Assembly: GCF_900314615.1 (NCBI RefSeq)
Contig: NZ_OMWA01000004.1
Coordinates: forward strand, 1 to 64,000
Reading direction: 5' to 3'
DNA from: an uncultured Methanobrevibacter sp.
GTDB taxonomy: Archaea; Methanobacteriota; Methanobacteria; Methanobacteriales; Methanobacteriaceae
DNA: 64,000 nucleotides
Of this stretch, positions 8,120 through 17,532 are shown in pieces (position 1 is the first letter of the stretch; every line of letters begins with the position of its first letter). The notes beneath the pieces are model-generated. The model had not been told where the DNA came from and did no database searches. It worked only from the letters and a program-made list of their open reading frames with translations. Position numbers and translations under genes: made by a program.

Positions 8120-10399
8120 ATGTATGTTGTAAAATTTGAGGACTTAAGTAAGTCTGACATTGGAATTGCAGGTGGAAAAGGTGCTAATTTGGGTGAATTG
8201 ACTCAAGCTGGTATTCCAGTACCACCAGGTTTTGTAGTAACTGCACAAGCTTATGAAAAATTCATGGATGAAGCCGGAATTAATGATCAGGTAATGGGCA
8301 TCCTTGAAAAAATTGATATAAATGATACCAAAGCTCTTCAGGCTGCTGCTGAAGAAATTAAACAGATCATTATTGAAGCTCCTATTCCAGAAGATTTAGT
8401 TTTATTCATTCGTGAATTTTATAATGAACTTTGCCAAAGAGTTGGCGAAGATGATACTGATGTTGCAATCAGATCTTCAGCTACCGCAGAAGATTTACCT
8501 GAAGCTTCATTCGCTGGTCAACAGGATACTTTCTTGCACGTTTCCGGTGATGATGAAGTAATTGAATATATCAGAAAATGTTGGGCATCCTTGTTTGAAG
8601 CAAGAGCAATTTTCTACAGGGAAGAAAATAATTTCGAACACTCAAAAGTATATATTGCTGTTGTAGTTCAAAAAATGGCTATTGCTGATAAAGCAGGTGT
8701 AATGTTTACTGTAAACCCATCCACTGGTGAAGAAATTGCTTTAATTGAAGGTTCCTGGGGTTTAGGTGAAGCTGTTGTTTCTGGTGATGTAACTCCTGAT
8801 AACTATCAAGTTGATAAAAAAGATAATGAAATTATCAATGTAACAATCAGTGACAAAAAAGTAATGTACACTAATGATGAAAATGGAACCAGTGTTAAAG
8901 TAGAAGTTCCTGAAGAAAAAAGAAAAGAAAGAGTTTTATCTGATGAAGAACTCATTGAATTAACTGAAATGGGTAAAAGAGTCCAAGCTCATTATGGTGA
9001 ACCTATGGATACCGAATGGGCTTTTGAAAGAGATAACTTATTCTTATTACAGGCAAGACCAATCACTACCTTGGGAGATGTAGTGGAAGAAACTGAAGAA
9101 GCATCCTCTGATATGGGTGAAGTTCTTGTAAGAGGTCTTGGTGCAAGTCCTGGTATGGCTTCCGGTAAAGTTAAAATAGTTTTAGACATTGATGAATTGG
9201 ATAAAATCCAGGATGGCGACATCATGGTAACAACCATGACAACTCCTGATATGGTTCCTGCTATGAGAAGAGCAAGCGGAATTGTAACTGATGAAGGTGG
9301 AGTAACTTGTCACGCATCCATTATCTCTCGTGAATTAGGTATTCCTTGTGTTGTCGGTACCGGTGATGCAACTGCTACTTTAAAAGAAGATACTGGTGTT
9401 ACTTTAGACGGTAAAAAAGGATTAGTATTCGACGGAATCTCTGATGCTAAATCTGAAGAAGCTCCTGTTCAAGGTGGCGCTGTTCAAGCAGCTCCAATTA
9501 TCACTGTTACTGAAGTTAAAGCTAATGTAAGTATGCCTGAAGCAGCAGAAAGAGCAGCTGCAACCGGAGCAGATGGTGTTGGACTTTTAAGAACCGAACA
9601 CTTAATGTTAACTTCCGGTATTCACCCTGGTAAATTCATCGCTGACGGAAGAGAAGATGAATTGATTGATACCATTGCAGACAACGTTCAAATTGTTGCA
9701 GACGCTTTCTATCCAAAACCGGTATGGTACAGAACTTTAGATGCTCCTACTGATGAATTCATCACTCTGGAAGGTGGAGAAAACGAACCTAGAGAACACA
9801 ACCCAATGCTCGGTTGGAGAGGTATCAGAAGGGAACTTGACCAGCCTGAAATTCTAAAATGTGAATTTAAAGCTATTAAAAAATTACACGAAAAAGGTTA
9901 CACTAACATTGGAATCATGATTCCATTATCACAAAGTCCTGCTGAACTTGTACAGGCTAAAGCACTCTGTTCTGAAGTAGGTCTTGAACCTCACAAAGAT
10001 GTGGACTTTGGTATGATGGTTGAAATTCCTGCAGCTGCAATCATGATTGATGAATATATTAAAGTTGGAATCGACTTTGTAAGTTTAGGAACCAACGATT
10101 TAACTCAATACACTCTTGCAGTTGACAGAAACAATGAGTTTGTAGCAAAACACTACTCTGAAGAACACCCTGCAGTAATGAAATTAATTGAAAGAACAAT
10201 TAAAAAATGTGTTGCAGCAGGTGTCAAATGTAGTATCTGCGGTCAAGCAGGTAGTGTACCTCACATTGTTGAAAAACTTGTTGGATTTGGAATTACTAGT
10301 GTTTCATCCAATACTGATGCTGTAGAAGAAGTTAGAAAGACTGTTGCTAGAGCTGAACAAAAAATTATTCTTGACGCTGCTCGTAAACGTTTAGAATAA
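8120..10399 (+). CDS. ppsA: Phosphoenolpyruvate synthase
   Basis: Converts pyruvate, ATP and water to PEP, AMP and phosphate, the anabolic entry from acetyl-CoA/pyruvate into gluconeogenesis. It has 759 residues, with the three expected domains: an N-terminal ATP-grasp nucleotide-binding domain (GGKGANLGEL, RSSATAEDLPEASFAGQQDT), the central swivelling phosphohistidine domain (GGVTCHASIISRELGIPCVVGTG, catalytic His398), and a C-terminal PEP-binding TIM barrel (GVGLLRTEHL, SLGTNDLTQYTLAVDRN, CGQAGS). The ATG follows a GAGGT site. It is a single-gene unit with T-rich DNA on both sides. Together with pycB and the archaeal GAPDH in this window it forms the autotrophic carbon path. Confidence 0.97.
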   Translation: MYVVKFEDLSKSDIGIAGGKGANLGELTQAGIPVPPGFVVTAQAYEKFMDEAGINDQVMGILEKIDINDTKALQAAAEEIKQIIIEAPIPEDLVLFIREFYNELCQRVGEDDTDVAIRSSATAEDLPEASFAGQQDTFLHVSGDDEVIEYIRKCWASLFEARAIFYREENNFEHSKVYIAVVVQKMAIADKAGVMFTVNPSTGEEIALIEGSWGLGEAVVSGDVTPDNYQVDKKDNEIINVTISDKKVMYTNDENGTSVKVEVPEEKRKERVLSDEELIELTEMGKRVQAHYGEPMDTEWAFERDNLFLLQARPITTLGDVVEETEEASSDMGEVLVRGLGASPGMASGKVKIVLDIDELDKIQDGDIMVTTMTTPDMVPAMRRASGIVTDEGGVTCHASIISRELGIPCVVGTGDATATLKEDTGVTLDGKKGLVFDGISDAKSEEAPVQGGAVQAAPIITVTEVKANVSMPEAAERAAATGADGVGLLRTEHLMLTSGIHPGKFIADGREDELIDTIADNVQIVADAFYPKPVWYRTLDAPTDEFITLEGGENEPREHNPMLGWRGIRRELDQPEILKCEFKAIKKLHEKGYTNIGIMIPLSQSPAELVQAKALCSEVGLEPHKDVDFGMMVEIPAAAIMIDEYIKVGIDFVSLGTNDLTQYTLAVDRNNEFVAKHYSEEHPAVMKLIERTIKKCVAAGVKCSICGQAGSVPHIVEKLVGFGITSVSSNTDAVEEVRKTVARAEQKIILDAARKRLE

Positions 10400-10440
10400 T
10401 CTTTTTATTTCTTTTTTTTATTTTTATTTTTATTTTAATT
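10400..10440 (+). terminator. T-rich terminator after ppsA
   Basis: An almost uninterrupted T-rich tract follows the ppsA stop, with no clear hairpin. Confidence 0.45.
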
Positions 10441-10459
10441 ACTTTTGTTAGGGTATTTT

Positions 10460-11617
10460 ATGCAAGATAAACCGATAGATAAAGATGAAATCTTAAATGA
10501 ACTTGAACAAATTCATAATCTGGATTATAAATATTCTGATGGCCGAATTTTAGGGTCTATGTGTACAGAAGCGCATCCATTTGCTAAAGAAGTTTACTGC
10601 AAGTTTCTTGATACTAATCTGGGAGATCCGGGTCTTTTTAAAGGGACAAAAATTATAGAAGATAAAGTTATCAAATCTATTGGGAAGTTATTATCTTTAG
10701 ATGATGCTTATGGTAATATTGTAACTGGAGGTACTGAAGCTAATCTGATGGCTGTTCGTGCCGCAAGAAATCATGCAAGAAAATATAAGGGAATTACCAA
10801 TGGAGAAATTATAATTCCGGAATCTGCTCATTTTTCATTTAAAAAAGCTGCTGATATGTTAAACTTAAAGATTGTTGAAGCTAAACTCGATGAAAACTAC
10901 AAAATTGATGTGGATGCTTTAAAACAGGTTATTTCTGATAAAACTGTTGCAATTGTGGCTATTGCAGGTACTACTGAGCTGGGTTTGATAGATCCTATTG
11001 AAGAAATTTCAGAGATTGCTTTTGAAAATAATATTTATTTCCATGTTGATGCTGCTTTTGGCGGATTTTCTATTCCGTTTTTAAAAAAACTGGGATATGA
11101 TTTGCCTGTTTTTGATTTTTCTCTTCCGGGGGTTTGTTCAATAACAGTAGATCCTCATAAAATGGGTCTTGCTCCAATTCCGGCAGGAGGAATAATTTTT
11201 AGAAAAGAGGAATATCTTGAAGTTATGGCGGTTGATTCACCTTATCTTACTGTTAAAACTCAATCCACTATCGTCGGTACTCGTTTAGGCGCTTCAGCGG
11301 TGGCTACTTATGCTATAATGAAATACTTCGGCAGACAAGGTTACTGCAAACTTGCTGATAATATGATGCAGAATACTTACTTTTTTGAGTCTCAGTTGCG
11401 AAAAATAGGTTATGAAGTTATATGCAAACCTGAACTGAATATTGTTGCATTCAATCATCCTCAGATGGATACTGATTTGCTTGCTTCAAAATTAGAAGAA
11501 AAAAATTGGAAAGTTTCTGTAGCTAAATGTCCTAAGGCAATCAGGATTGTCTTAATGAATCATATTAAAAAGAATCATTTAAAAGAATTATTAGAAGATT
11601 TAAAAGAAATATTTTAA
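10460..11617 (+). CDS. mfnA: L-tyrosine/L-aspartate decarboxylase MfnA
   Basis: PLP-dependent group II decarboxylase that makes tyramine for methanofuran, and in some methanogens beta-alanine for CoA. Family features are GSMCTEAHPFA near the N terminus, the GGTEANLMAVRAARN cofactor-phosphate loop, HVDAAFGGF, and the PLP lysine in TVDPHKMGLAP (Lys234). I chose the ATG (MQDKPID), with GGGT five bases upstream, over a TTG 15 bases earlier. That gives 385 residues, the usual size. It is convergent with mptD, only a few bases apart. With mptD and the cof genes this is a cofactor-biosynthesis neighbourhood. Confidence 0.92.
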   Translation: MQDKPIDKDEILNELEQIHNLDYKYSDGRILGSMCTEAHPFAKEVYCKFLDTNLGDPGLFKGTKIIEDKVIKSIGKLLSLDDAYGNIVTGGTEANLMAVRAARNHARKYKGITNGEIIIPESAHFSFKKAADMLNLKIVEAKLDENYKIDVDALKQVISDKTVAIVAIAGTTELGLIDPIEEISEIAFENNIYFHVDAAFGGFSIPFLKKLGYDLPVFDFSLPGVCSITVDPHKMGLAPIPAGGIIFRKEEYLEVMAVDSPYLTVKTQSTIVGTRLGASAVATYAIMKYFGRQGYCKLADNMMQNTYFFESQLRKIGYEVICKPELNIVAFNHPQMDTDLLASKLEEKNWKVSVAKCPKAIRIVLMNHIKKNHLKELLEDLKEIF

Positions 11618-11620
11618 CTT

Positions 11621-11995
11621 TTAATCTTCTGTAATGTCTTCAACATACATTAAAGGATAATTGAGTTCTTCAATAAACTCAATCCTTATTGTTGCTTTGA
11701 CATTGTCTACTTTTGTGTAAATTTTAACGTCCAGCATGTCTCCTGTAAGGGATGTGTATTCGAATTCGGTCATTGCATCTTCGAGCTTGTCGAAGCGAAT
11801 AGTAACGTCAGCCTCTTCAATTGCCGGTTGAAGTTGCACTGATTCTTCTATGCTGGTTTCTAAGCTATTTTTTGTATTTTTATTTACGGGAGTTCCAACA
11901 AACTGGTGGAATAGTGCTCCCATACTAATAGCACCTTCAAATATTGCTCTTTCCCGTGTAGTTATATTTGAAAAGTATTCTTTTTCAACATCCAT
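11621..11995 (-). CDS. mptD: 7,8-dihydroneopterin aldolase MptD (archaeal type)
   Basis: Cleaves dihydroneopterin to 6-hydroxymethyl-dihydropterin in the methanopterin branch. The 124-residue protein has the characteristic N-terminal helix TTRERAIFEGAISMGALFHQFVGTPV and a C-terminal beta region ending IEELNYPLMYVEDI, as in archaeal MptD, which is unrelated to bacterial FolB. Its ATG overlaps the stop of the upstream sortase gene (TAATG) and uses a GGGGGAT site inside the sortase coding end, so translation is probably coupled. This pairing with a sortase is not obviously functional. Confidence 0.85.
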   Translation of the reverse strand: MDVEKEYFSNITTRERAIFEGAISMGALFHQFVGTPVNKNTKNSLETSIEESVQLQPAIEEADVTIRFDKLEDAMTEFEYTSLTGDMLDVKIYTKVDNVKATIRIEFIEELNYPLMYVEDITED

Positions 11996-12717
11996 TATAA
12001 TCCCCCATTTAAAAAGATTATCTTATCATAAATTAATTCAGATGGTATTGGATTTATGCAGCAATAGATTAATACTGCAGATACAATCAATACTGTTGCT
12101 AAAATGAATAGTCTCTGTTCTTTCGGATAGAAATAACTGAATACCAGTCCCACCACTAAAAATATTGCGGTGATAATCCATGCATAAGATTCCTGCGGAT
12201 TGTCTTTAATGATTTGTTCATTTAAAGGATTTGTTTCACTTAACTCTCCGTAAATGATTAACCTGTTTTCAGTAGAACCGATTGGGTCGCATGTAATCAG
12301 ATATAATCCGTTTCTACCTTCCTGTGCATTGAGCTGGTAGGTTGCAGGAACAATAGTTGAATTGCTCACAGTATATTTCAGTTCTCCAATTCCAGGCCAT
12401 TCTAAAATCATTTGATCTCCTGCAGATAGTTCATTAAGCCTTAAAAATGGTGAACCTTGAAGTGTCCTATGTCCAAACAGCAAAACATCTCCCTGCTGTG
12501 GATCATATGAACTAGGTTCATGCAATACTCCCTGAGATAATGATTCATCATTGATTTTTTCATGCACTCCAATGGAAGGTATCACAATAGTCGGAGTTTC
12601 AACATTTCTTTCTACAGCAATTTTGGAGGAGAAATAATTCACTTCTCCCATTGCATATAATCCTATTATAAGAATGCATATAATAACGATTATTGTTGAA
12701 ATAGTTTGTCTATTCAT
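11995..12717 (-). CDS. Sortase-family transpeptidase, membrane anchored
   Basis: Cysteine transpeptidase fold. An N-terminal membrane segment (residues 6-22) is followed by the sortase barrel with all three catalytic residues: His83 (LLFGHRTLQG), Cys143 (LYLITCDPIG) and Arg152 (ENRLIIYGEL). After the barrel there are two more hydrophobic segments (about 173-190 and 200-218), so the catalytic domain lies between membrane anchors, probably outside the cell. In bacteria sortases attach proteins to the wall or build pili; in a pseudomurein archaeon the substrate is unknown, and no sorting-signal protein is seen in this window. It follows the DUF515-like gene by 36 bases and overlaps mptD by one base. 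Confidence 0.85.
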   Translation of the reverse strand: MNRQTISTIIVIICILIIGLYAMGEVNYFSSKIAVERNVETPTIVIPSIGVHEKINDESLSQGVLHEPSSYDPQQGDVLLFGHRTLQGSPFLRLNELSAGDQMILEWPGIGELKYTVSNSTIVPATYQLNAQEGRNGLYLITCDPIGSTENRLIIYGELSETNPLNEQIIKDNPQESYAWIITAIFLVVGLVFSYFYPKEQRLFILATVLIVSAVLIYCCINPIPSELIYDKIIFLNGGL

Positions 12718-12753
12718 ATTAATCAGTTTTGTAATAATATCATATAAATATTT

Positions 12754-13920
12754 TTAATAACTATATACTTTGTTTAATTCTTTAACCATCCATGTCGGAG
12801 CTTCAGATGTCGGAATTGTTAGAACTATATTTTCCATATTGTTCAAAAGAAAATTGACTTTATCATGAGGTGTTTCGACAAGAAGCATATATTGCGCATC
12901 CAAATCTCCTAAATTAATTTGTCTTTCATAATTTGATAACTTTACTCCATAATCTTTAAGCATTTGGACGGTTTCTTCTTCATCATATCCTTTTATAATG
13001 GATCCTTTTAGAAGTTCCAGCACGTTTGATGAAAAGCTTTTAGTGTTTTCCTGAGGATAGGTATCATTGCCTTTTATGTTCATCTTTGATTTTGAATATT
13101 CAGAATCAATTTCACCGTTTTCCTCATATCTCATTATTGAAAGAACGGTACATCCACTTATTACTGGAGTTGAATTTGTATCATTGACCTCATCAGTATT
13201 GTTGGAATTCAGATAGATGTCGACAACGCTTCCGACATTAATCAGTCCGGCTCCTGCCTGAAGTCTTGAAACAAGTATCGGTACTGATACTGTGTTCGGT
13301 TTGTCAAACTTGATTTGGGATAGGATTGTAGCGTCATTTTCATTAATGATTTTCACTGCATCTGCACTGCTCATCAGCACTTCTTTGCTGTCGTTGGAAT
13401 ATATTGCCATTGTTCTGTTATACTGGTCTATATTTGAACTAATTTCCTTTTTATGATATGATTTCCAATCTTTGGAGGCTTGTGTTAAAATATTTAAGTT
13501 TTCTAGCTCACCTGCACTTTTTGCATCATTGATTTTGTTTTCTAAAATTAATGCATTTGGTGAGGTTATTAAAGGACCTGAATACAAGTCGTGAAGTTCA
13601 TTTAGTTTTTCTGTTCTCACAAGTGACAGTTCCTCCTGCTGTGGCTGATAAATTATGAAGTAGTATGCAGTTATCACTAGCGTAATCAAAATTAAAGCTG
13701 TAATTATAATTCCGATTTTTCTTTTCTTTTCATCATCACTTATAATCGTGGATTTTGGATTTAAATAAACTCCAATCTTATGATTTAATTTTCTCAATGG
13801 ACTTATTTCATCTTTTTTAGTAGGTTTTTGGAGAGTTTCTTTACTATATTGTTTTTTAAGGTCTTCTGTTTCTCCAAAACCTTTTGGAAACAATGGGTCT
13901 CGTGGTTTATCATTGGTCAT
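12754..13920 (-). CDS. DUF515-like membrane-anchored protein
   Basis: Protein of 388 residues with a charged cytoplasmic N terminus of about 68 residues, one membrane segment (residues about 69-90, IGIIITALILITLVITAYYF) and a large presumably extracellular part. That part has a helical region and then a beta-rich segment (VSVPILVSRLQAGAGLINVG, SVVDIYL) resembling the SAF/CpaB-type domain of pilus assembly proteins. I recognise it as the archaeal DUF515 family found in Methanobacteriales; the role is not established. The ATG has an AGGAGT site. Lying directly upstream of the sortase on the same strand suggests a shared surface function, which is inference. Confidence 0.65.
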   Translation of the reverse strand: MTNDKPRDPLFPKGFGETEDLKKQYSKETLQKPTKKDEISPLRKLNHKIGVYLNPKSTIISDDEKKRKIGIIITALILITLVITAYYFIIYQPQQEELSLVRTEKLNELHDLYSGPLITSPNALILENKINDAKSAGELENLNILTQASKDWKSYHKKEISSNIDQYNRTMAIYSNDSKEVLMSSADAVKIINENDATILSQIKFDKPNTVSVPILVSRLQAGAGLINVGSVVDIYLNSNNTDEVNDTNSTPVISGCTVLSIMRYEENGEIDSEYSKSKMNIKGNDTYPQENTKSFSSNVLELLKGSIIKGYDEEETVQMLKDYGVKLSNYERQINLGDLDAQYMLLVETPHDKVNFLLNNMENIVLTIPTSEAPTWMVKELNKVYSY

Positions 13921-13960
13921 GGTTCTACTCCTAACTGTTAATTAAAAGCAGATGGTGTTT

Positions 13961-14662
13961 TTAAGCATAATTTTTAACTAGATTAATTATGAGGTAATAT
14001 AAGCAGAATATTAACAATAACAATGCGGGAATATTGATGCCGAAGTATGTTAAACTGACAGGCAGGATTAATAACACTATTAAGATGCATGATACTGCCA
14101 GAGCAGGGATACTATCGAATTTAGGATATCTGACTGTACTGATCATTATTAAAGACACGATTGCAGCCAATATCAATGTAATATATGCATTATATAGTCC
14201 GCTTAAATATAATGTTGAAATAATAAATGCGATTCCAGGAATTGGAAAACCTATGAAATCCTTTGTATTAATTTTTTCAGCAATTACATTATATCTTGTT
14301 AATCTTAAAACTCCACAAATTACTATTAATAAACTTATGATTACTGTTATTGGTTGAATGGTAATTAATGTGGTGTTAATAGTTGAATATAGAAATACTG
14401 CTGGCGCTACTCCGAAAGATACTGCATCAGATAAGGAATCTATATTTTTTCCGAATCCTAATGAGTCATTTCTATCGAGTTTGCGCGCTACCCAACCATC
14501 TACTGAGTCAAACATGATTGCAAATATCATAAACAGAGCAGCTAGCTTAAAATCATGGTTTATTGAACTGATTATTGACAAAAAGCCGCAGCTCATATTC
14601 AACAATGATATTATATCAGAGATTGCTATAAATCTTGTTATAGATGTATCTTCAATTTTCAT
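13961..14662 (-). CDS. pssA: Archaetidylserine synthase (CDP-alcohol phosphatidyltransferase family)
   Basis: Transfers an alcohol, serine in the PssA subfamily, to CDP-archaeol to make the polar headgroup of ether lipids. The CDP-alcohol phosphotransferase signature is complete: DSVDGWVAR, then G-x3-D-x3-D in GKNIDSLSDAVSFGVAP. About six to eight hydrophobic segments span the rest of the 233 residues. The ATG has no strong ribosome site. It is likely first in a minus-strand unit pssA / DUF515-like / sortase / mptD, with gaps of 40, 36 and -1 bases. Confidence 0.88.
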   Translation of the reverse strand: MKIEDTSITRFIAISDIISLLNMSCGFLSIISSINHDFKLAALFMIFAIMFDSVDGWVARKLDRNDSLGFGKNIDSLSDAVSFGVAPAVFLYSTINTTLITIQPITVIISLLIVICGVLRLTRYNVIAEKINTKDFIGFPIPGIAFIISTLYLSGLYNAYITLILAAIVSLIMISTVRYPKFDSIPALAVSCILIVLLILPVSLTYFGINIPALLLLIFCLYYLIINLVKNYA

Positions 14663-15074
14663 GTTATCAAGTAGTAATTTCTAGTTCATGACTTATTAAC
14701 TTTATCTTTGATTTTAGCTTATTTTTACTTATTCGGGTATTTAGTTATCCAGCCTTGTTATTTTTATGTGTATTTGTTAAATTTTTTATTTTTTCAGAAT
14801 TCACTTATCATATGTTAAGTTTTTTTAATATTTCCAAGTAATTATTTAGTTTGGTTAAAAAAATTGCGTTTTATTAATTGATTTTCTAAAATTAACCTTA
14901 AAAGATAAAATATATATAATAATATTCTTAATAAATATTAAATGTTAGACTGTTAATTAATAGCTAAAATATTTTTTATAAATATCGGTTTTAAGCTTAA
15001 ATCGGTGTTAAAAATACTTTATCTGTTATTTAAATAGTTGTGGAATTTATATTAATTATATTGCGAGTAGTCAA
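14663..15074. other. Divergent AT-rich intergenic region
   Basis: About 410 bases with no credible gene on either strand. It must hold divergent promoters for pssA and the 15075 gene. A TATA-like ATTTAAATAG near 15028-15037 is placed suitably for a start site about 15 bases before the plus-strand gene; a second AT run (TATATATAAT, about 14911) is further away. No repeat or RNA structure stands out. Confidence 0.4.
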
Positions 15075-15713
15075 ATGATTGAAGATAATATACGTGTTCT
15101 CAGACAAGCTGCAAGGGTAACTACAGACAGTAGTTATAAAGTTGAAAAAACTTGGTGTGTTATTGCAGGTAATGTTGATTTGGTTGATGAGATGGCTTAT
15201 AAGGCTATTCTGTCTAATTCCAACATTAAAATTCTATTTCGGGAACATGTGATCGTAAAAGATGGTAAATTGGATAAAAAATTTGATTTCTTAATGCTTT
15301 ATGGGAATTCTATAATAATCAATGAGTTCAAAGAGTATGCAATAAACGGGGGTGGAGCTTATGTTCAGATTCCTCGCAGATATTTATCCGATGAATCTAA
15401 TCTGATGGTTCTTGTTGCACCTGATAATGTACTTAAATTGGCTCTTTCAACTATTGAAAAATCAAGAATACCATTTAAAATTCTTCAAAAATCTCAAACT
15501 ACTAGTTTCATCGATGTTGATATAAATAATGATGTTAGATTACCAAATTTCATTAAATCTGCTTTGAAACCATTTTATAATGCAAATGAAGTTGTACTGA
15601 CTAGTGTTGTCATTTCTGTTGAAAGGGATGAGGATGTTGCAGGATTTCAAAGCGTAGTTACATCTAATAAGATTTTCGTTATAGACTTTAAAGATATTGT
15701 AGCGGAGGAATAA
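15075..15713 (+). CDS. Protein of unknown function, coupled to the MreB gene
   Basis: 212 residues, soluble by composition, with no signal peptide or membrane segment. The first two thirds look alpha/beta, with many short hydrophobic strands (KTWCVIAGNVDLVD, FDFLMLYGNSIIIN, NLMVLVAP), and the end is again beta-rich (VVLTSVVISVERDED). I recognise no catalytic motif. The stop is two bases before the mreB ATG, whose GGAGGAA site lies in its last codons, so the two are co-translated. A role as an MreB partner, regulator or membrane adaptor is inference from this coupling only. Confidence 0.75.
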   Translation: MIEDNIRVLRQAARVTTDSSYKVEKTWCVIAGNVDLVDEMAYKAILSNSNIKILFREHVIVKDGKLDKKFDFLMLYGNSIIINEFKEYAINGGGAYVQIPRRYLSDESNLMVLVAPDNVLKLALSTIEKSRIPFKILQKSQTTSFIDVDINNDVRLPNFIKSALKPFYNANEVVLTSVVISVERDEDVAGFQSVVTSNKIFVIDFKDIVAEE

Positions 15714-15715
15714 CC

Positions 15716-16789
15716 ATGAATATTTTTGGAAAAGATGAGGAAGAACCACAAATTGAGAATACCAGAGTCATTAGCAATAGTCTCGGAATTGATTTAGGAA
15801 CTTTAAATACAGTAATTGCAAAACCGTCTGGTGACAAATTTGATTTATATCAAATTCCATCAGTTGTTGCAGTTAAAAAGGATGACCCTTCAGAAGTTTT
15901 AGCTGTTGGTGAAGAAGCTAAAAGAATGCTTGGAAGAACACCTGAGGATATTCTTGCTGTAAGACCTTTGAAAAAAGGTGTTATTGAAAATGTTGTACAG
16001 GCACAGGCATTACTCATTAAAGCAATGCAGATTGGTATTAATGAGGGTGAAAGTGTTGGCAGAATTGTTATTGGTATTCCTGGTGATGCATCTGAAGTAG
16101 AAAAAAATGCTGCTGAAGAAATCGGCAGAAAAGCTGGAGCTCAAAATATTTTAGTTATCAGTGAAGGTTTAGCTGCTGCTATCGGTGCAGGTTTGCCTAT
16201 TGCAGAACCAAATGGTACCATGGTTGTCGATATTGGTGCTGGATCAACTGATATTGTTATTATTTCTCTTGGTGGTATTAATGATATTGAAACCGTAAGG
16301 TGCGGTGGAGACGATATCGATAATAAAATTGTGGAGCTTGTCGCTGAAAAATATGATGTGGCTATTGGTATTCACGATGCGGAATCTGCAAAAATTGAAG
16401 TGGGAATGGTTCATTCCAGCGAACAACTTGAAAACTTAAGTGTTGAAGTAATCGGTAAATCATTAGAAACCAACAGACCTAAAAAAGTTGTCATTGACTC
16501 AATGCTCGTTGCTGAAGCAGTCGAACCTTACATGCAACAAATTATTGGCGGTTTAAACATAATCTTGGAAAGATTATCTCCGGAATTAATGATGGGTGTT
16601 TATAACAACGCTGTTGCTGTAGGTGGAAGTTCAAGACTCAGAGGACTTAAAGAAAGAATCTTCGATGAAATTGGAATTCCTATAGAAATTTCCGATGATC
16701 CTATGACTGTTGTAGCAAAAGGTACTGCTATTGTTGCTGCTGAACCTCTTGCTTTAGAACCTGAAGTCCGTCTTAGGGCTATGAAATAA
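15716..16789 (+). CDS. mreB: MreB-like actin-family protein
   Basis: Actin/Hsp70-fold ATPase of 357 residues that in rod-shaped bacteria organises wall growth. Phosphate and adenosine motifs are present: GIDLGTLNTVIA (residues 24-35), the connect segment RIVIGIPGDAS, phosphate-2 VDIGAGSTDIVIISLGG, GGDDID, and the adenosine motif AVAVGGSSRLRGL. The N terminus has a short acidic extension (MNIFGKDEEEPQ) rather than an obvious amphipathic helix. In pseudomurein-containing Methanobacteriales it is a good candidate for wall-synthesis cytoskeleton. It uses a GGAGGAA site and is co-translated with the upstream unknown gene; a T-rich terminator follows. Confidence 0.9.
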   Translation: MNIFGKDEEEPQIENTRVISNSLGIDLGTLNTVIAKPSGDKFDLYQIPSVVAVKKDDPSEVLAVGEEAKRMLGRTPEDILAVRPLKKGVIENVVQAQALLIKAMQIGINEGESVGRIVIGIPGDASEVEKNAAEEIGRKAGAQNILVISEGLAAAIGAGLPIAEPNGTMVVDIGAGSTDIVIISLGGINDIETVRCGGDDIDNKIVELVAEKYDVAIGIHDAESAKIEVGMVHSSEQLENLSVEVIGKSLETNRPKKVVIDSMLVAEAVEPYMQQIIGGLNIILERLSPELMMGVYNNAVAVGGSSRLRGLKERIFDEIGIPIEISDDPMTVVAKGTAIVAAEPLALEPEVRLRAMK

Positions 16790-16827
16790 ATATTTTATTT
16801 ATTTCTCTTTTTTTTATTTTGATTTTT

Positions 16828-17442
16828 ATGGATATTTTAGGTATGGATGAAGCCGGCAGAGGCTCTGTTTTAGGTCCTATGGTTATTGCTGGTGTTATTG
16901 TTCCTGAAAAAATGGAAAAAGTTTTAGAACGCATGGGCGTTAAAGATTCTAAAAAATTAGCTCCTCACAGAAGAACTATTTTATCTCGCAAACTTAAAAA
17001 AATGTTTGATTATGAGGTTGTTGTCATAACTGCAAGGCAAATCGATGAAATGAGAGCAGAAGGCATCAATCTTAATGAAATTGAAAAGAATGCGATGGAA
17101 TCAATTTTACTGAAAATGAAACCTGAAAAGGCCATTGTCGATGCTGTTGACGTTAAAGCTGAACGTTTCCAGCAAAATTTATGTAATGACACAGGAGTCA
17201 ATGTCATTGCCGAACATAAGGCCGATGATAAATATATTGAAGTTAGTGCTGCGTCAATTATTGCTAAAGCCGAAAGAGACGATCAGATTGCTAAAATCAA
17301 TAAAGATTTCATAAAATCTGGGGGTATTGGTTCAGGTTATCCTTCAGATCCAAAAACAAAAGACTTCCTAGCAAAATATACTTATGATGAAATGCCTGAT
17401 TTTGTAAGAAGGTCTTGGGCAACTGTTGCCAAAATGAAATGA
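16828..17442 (+). CDS. rnhB: Ribonuclease HII
   Basis: Cleaves RNA in RNA-DNA hybrids and removes embedded ribonucleotides. The type 2 signature is at the N terminus, DILGMDEAGRGSVLGPMV (catalytic Asp and Glu), with the further acidic residues in AIVDAVDVKAE and HKADDKYIEVSAASIIAK, and the C-terminal GSGYPSDPKT motif. I start it at the ATG nine bases after an in-frame TTG, because family members begin M-(x)-LG-x-DEAGRG. No ribosome site is visible and the T-rich DNA just upstream leaves little room for a leader, so a very short or absent 5' leader is possible. Confidence 0.95.
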   Translation: MDILGMDEAGRGSVLGPMVIAGVIVPEKMEKVLERMGVKDSKKLAPHRRTILSRKLKKMFDYEVVVITARQIDEMRAEGINLNEIEKNAMESILLKMKPEKAIVDAVDVKAERFQQNLCNDTGVNVIAEHKADDKYIEVSAASIIAKAERDDQIAKINKDFIKSGGIGSGYPSDPKTKDFLAKYTYDEMPDFVRRSWATVAKMK

Positions 17443-17532
17443 TTTGGCCTATTTTTTAAATAATATTTAAGTATATGAATTAATATATCTAATTTTATAA
17501 GTTTTTTAATTAACGTTAATTAGAGGATGAAA

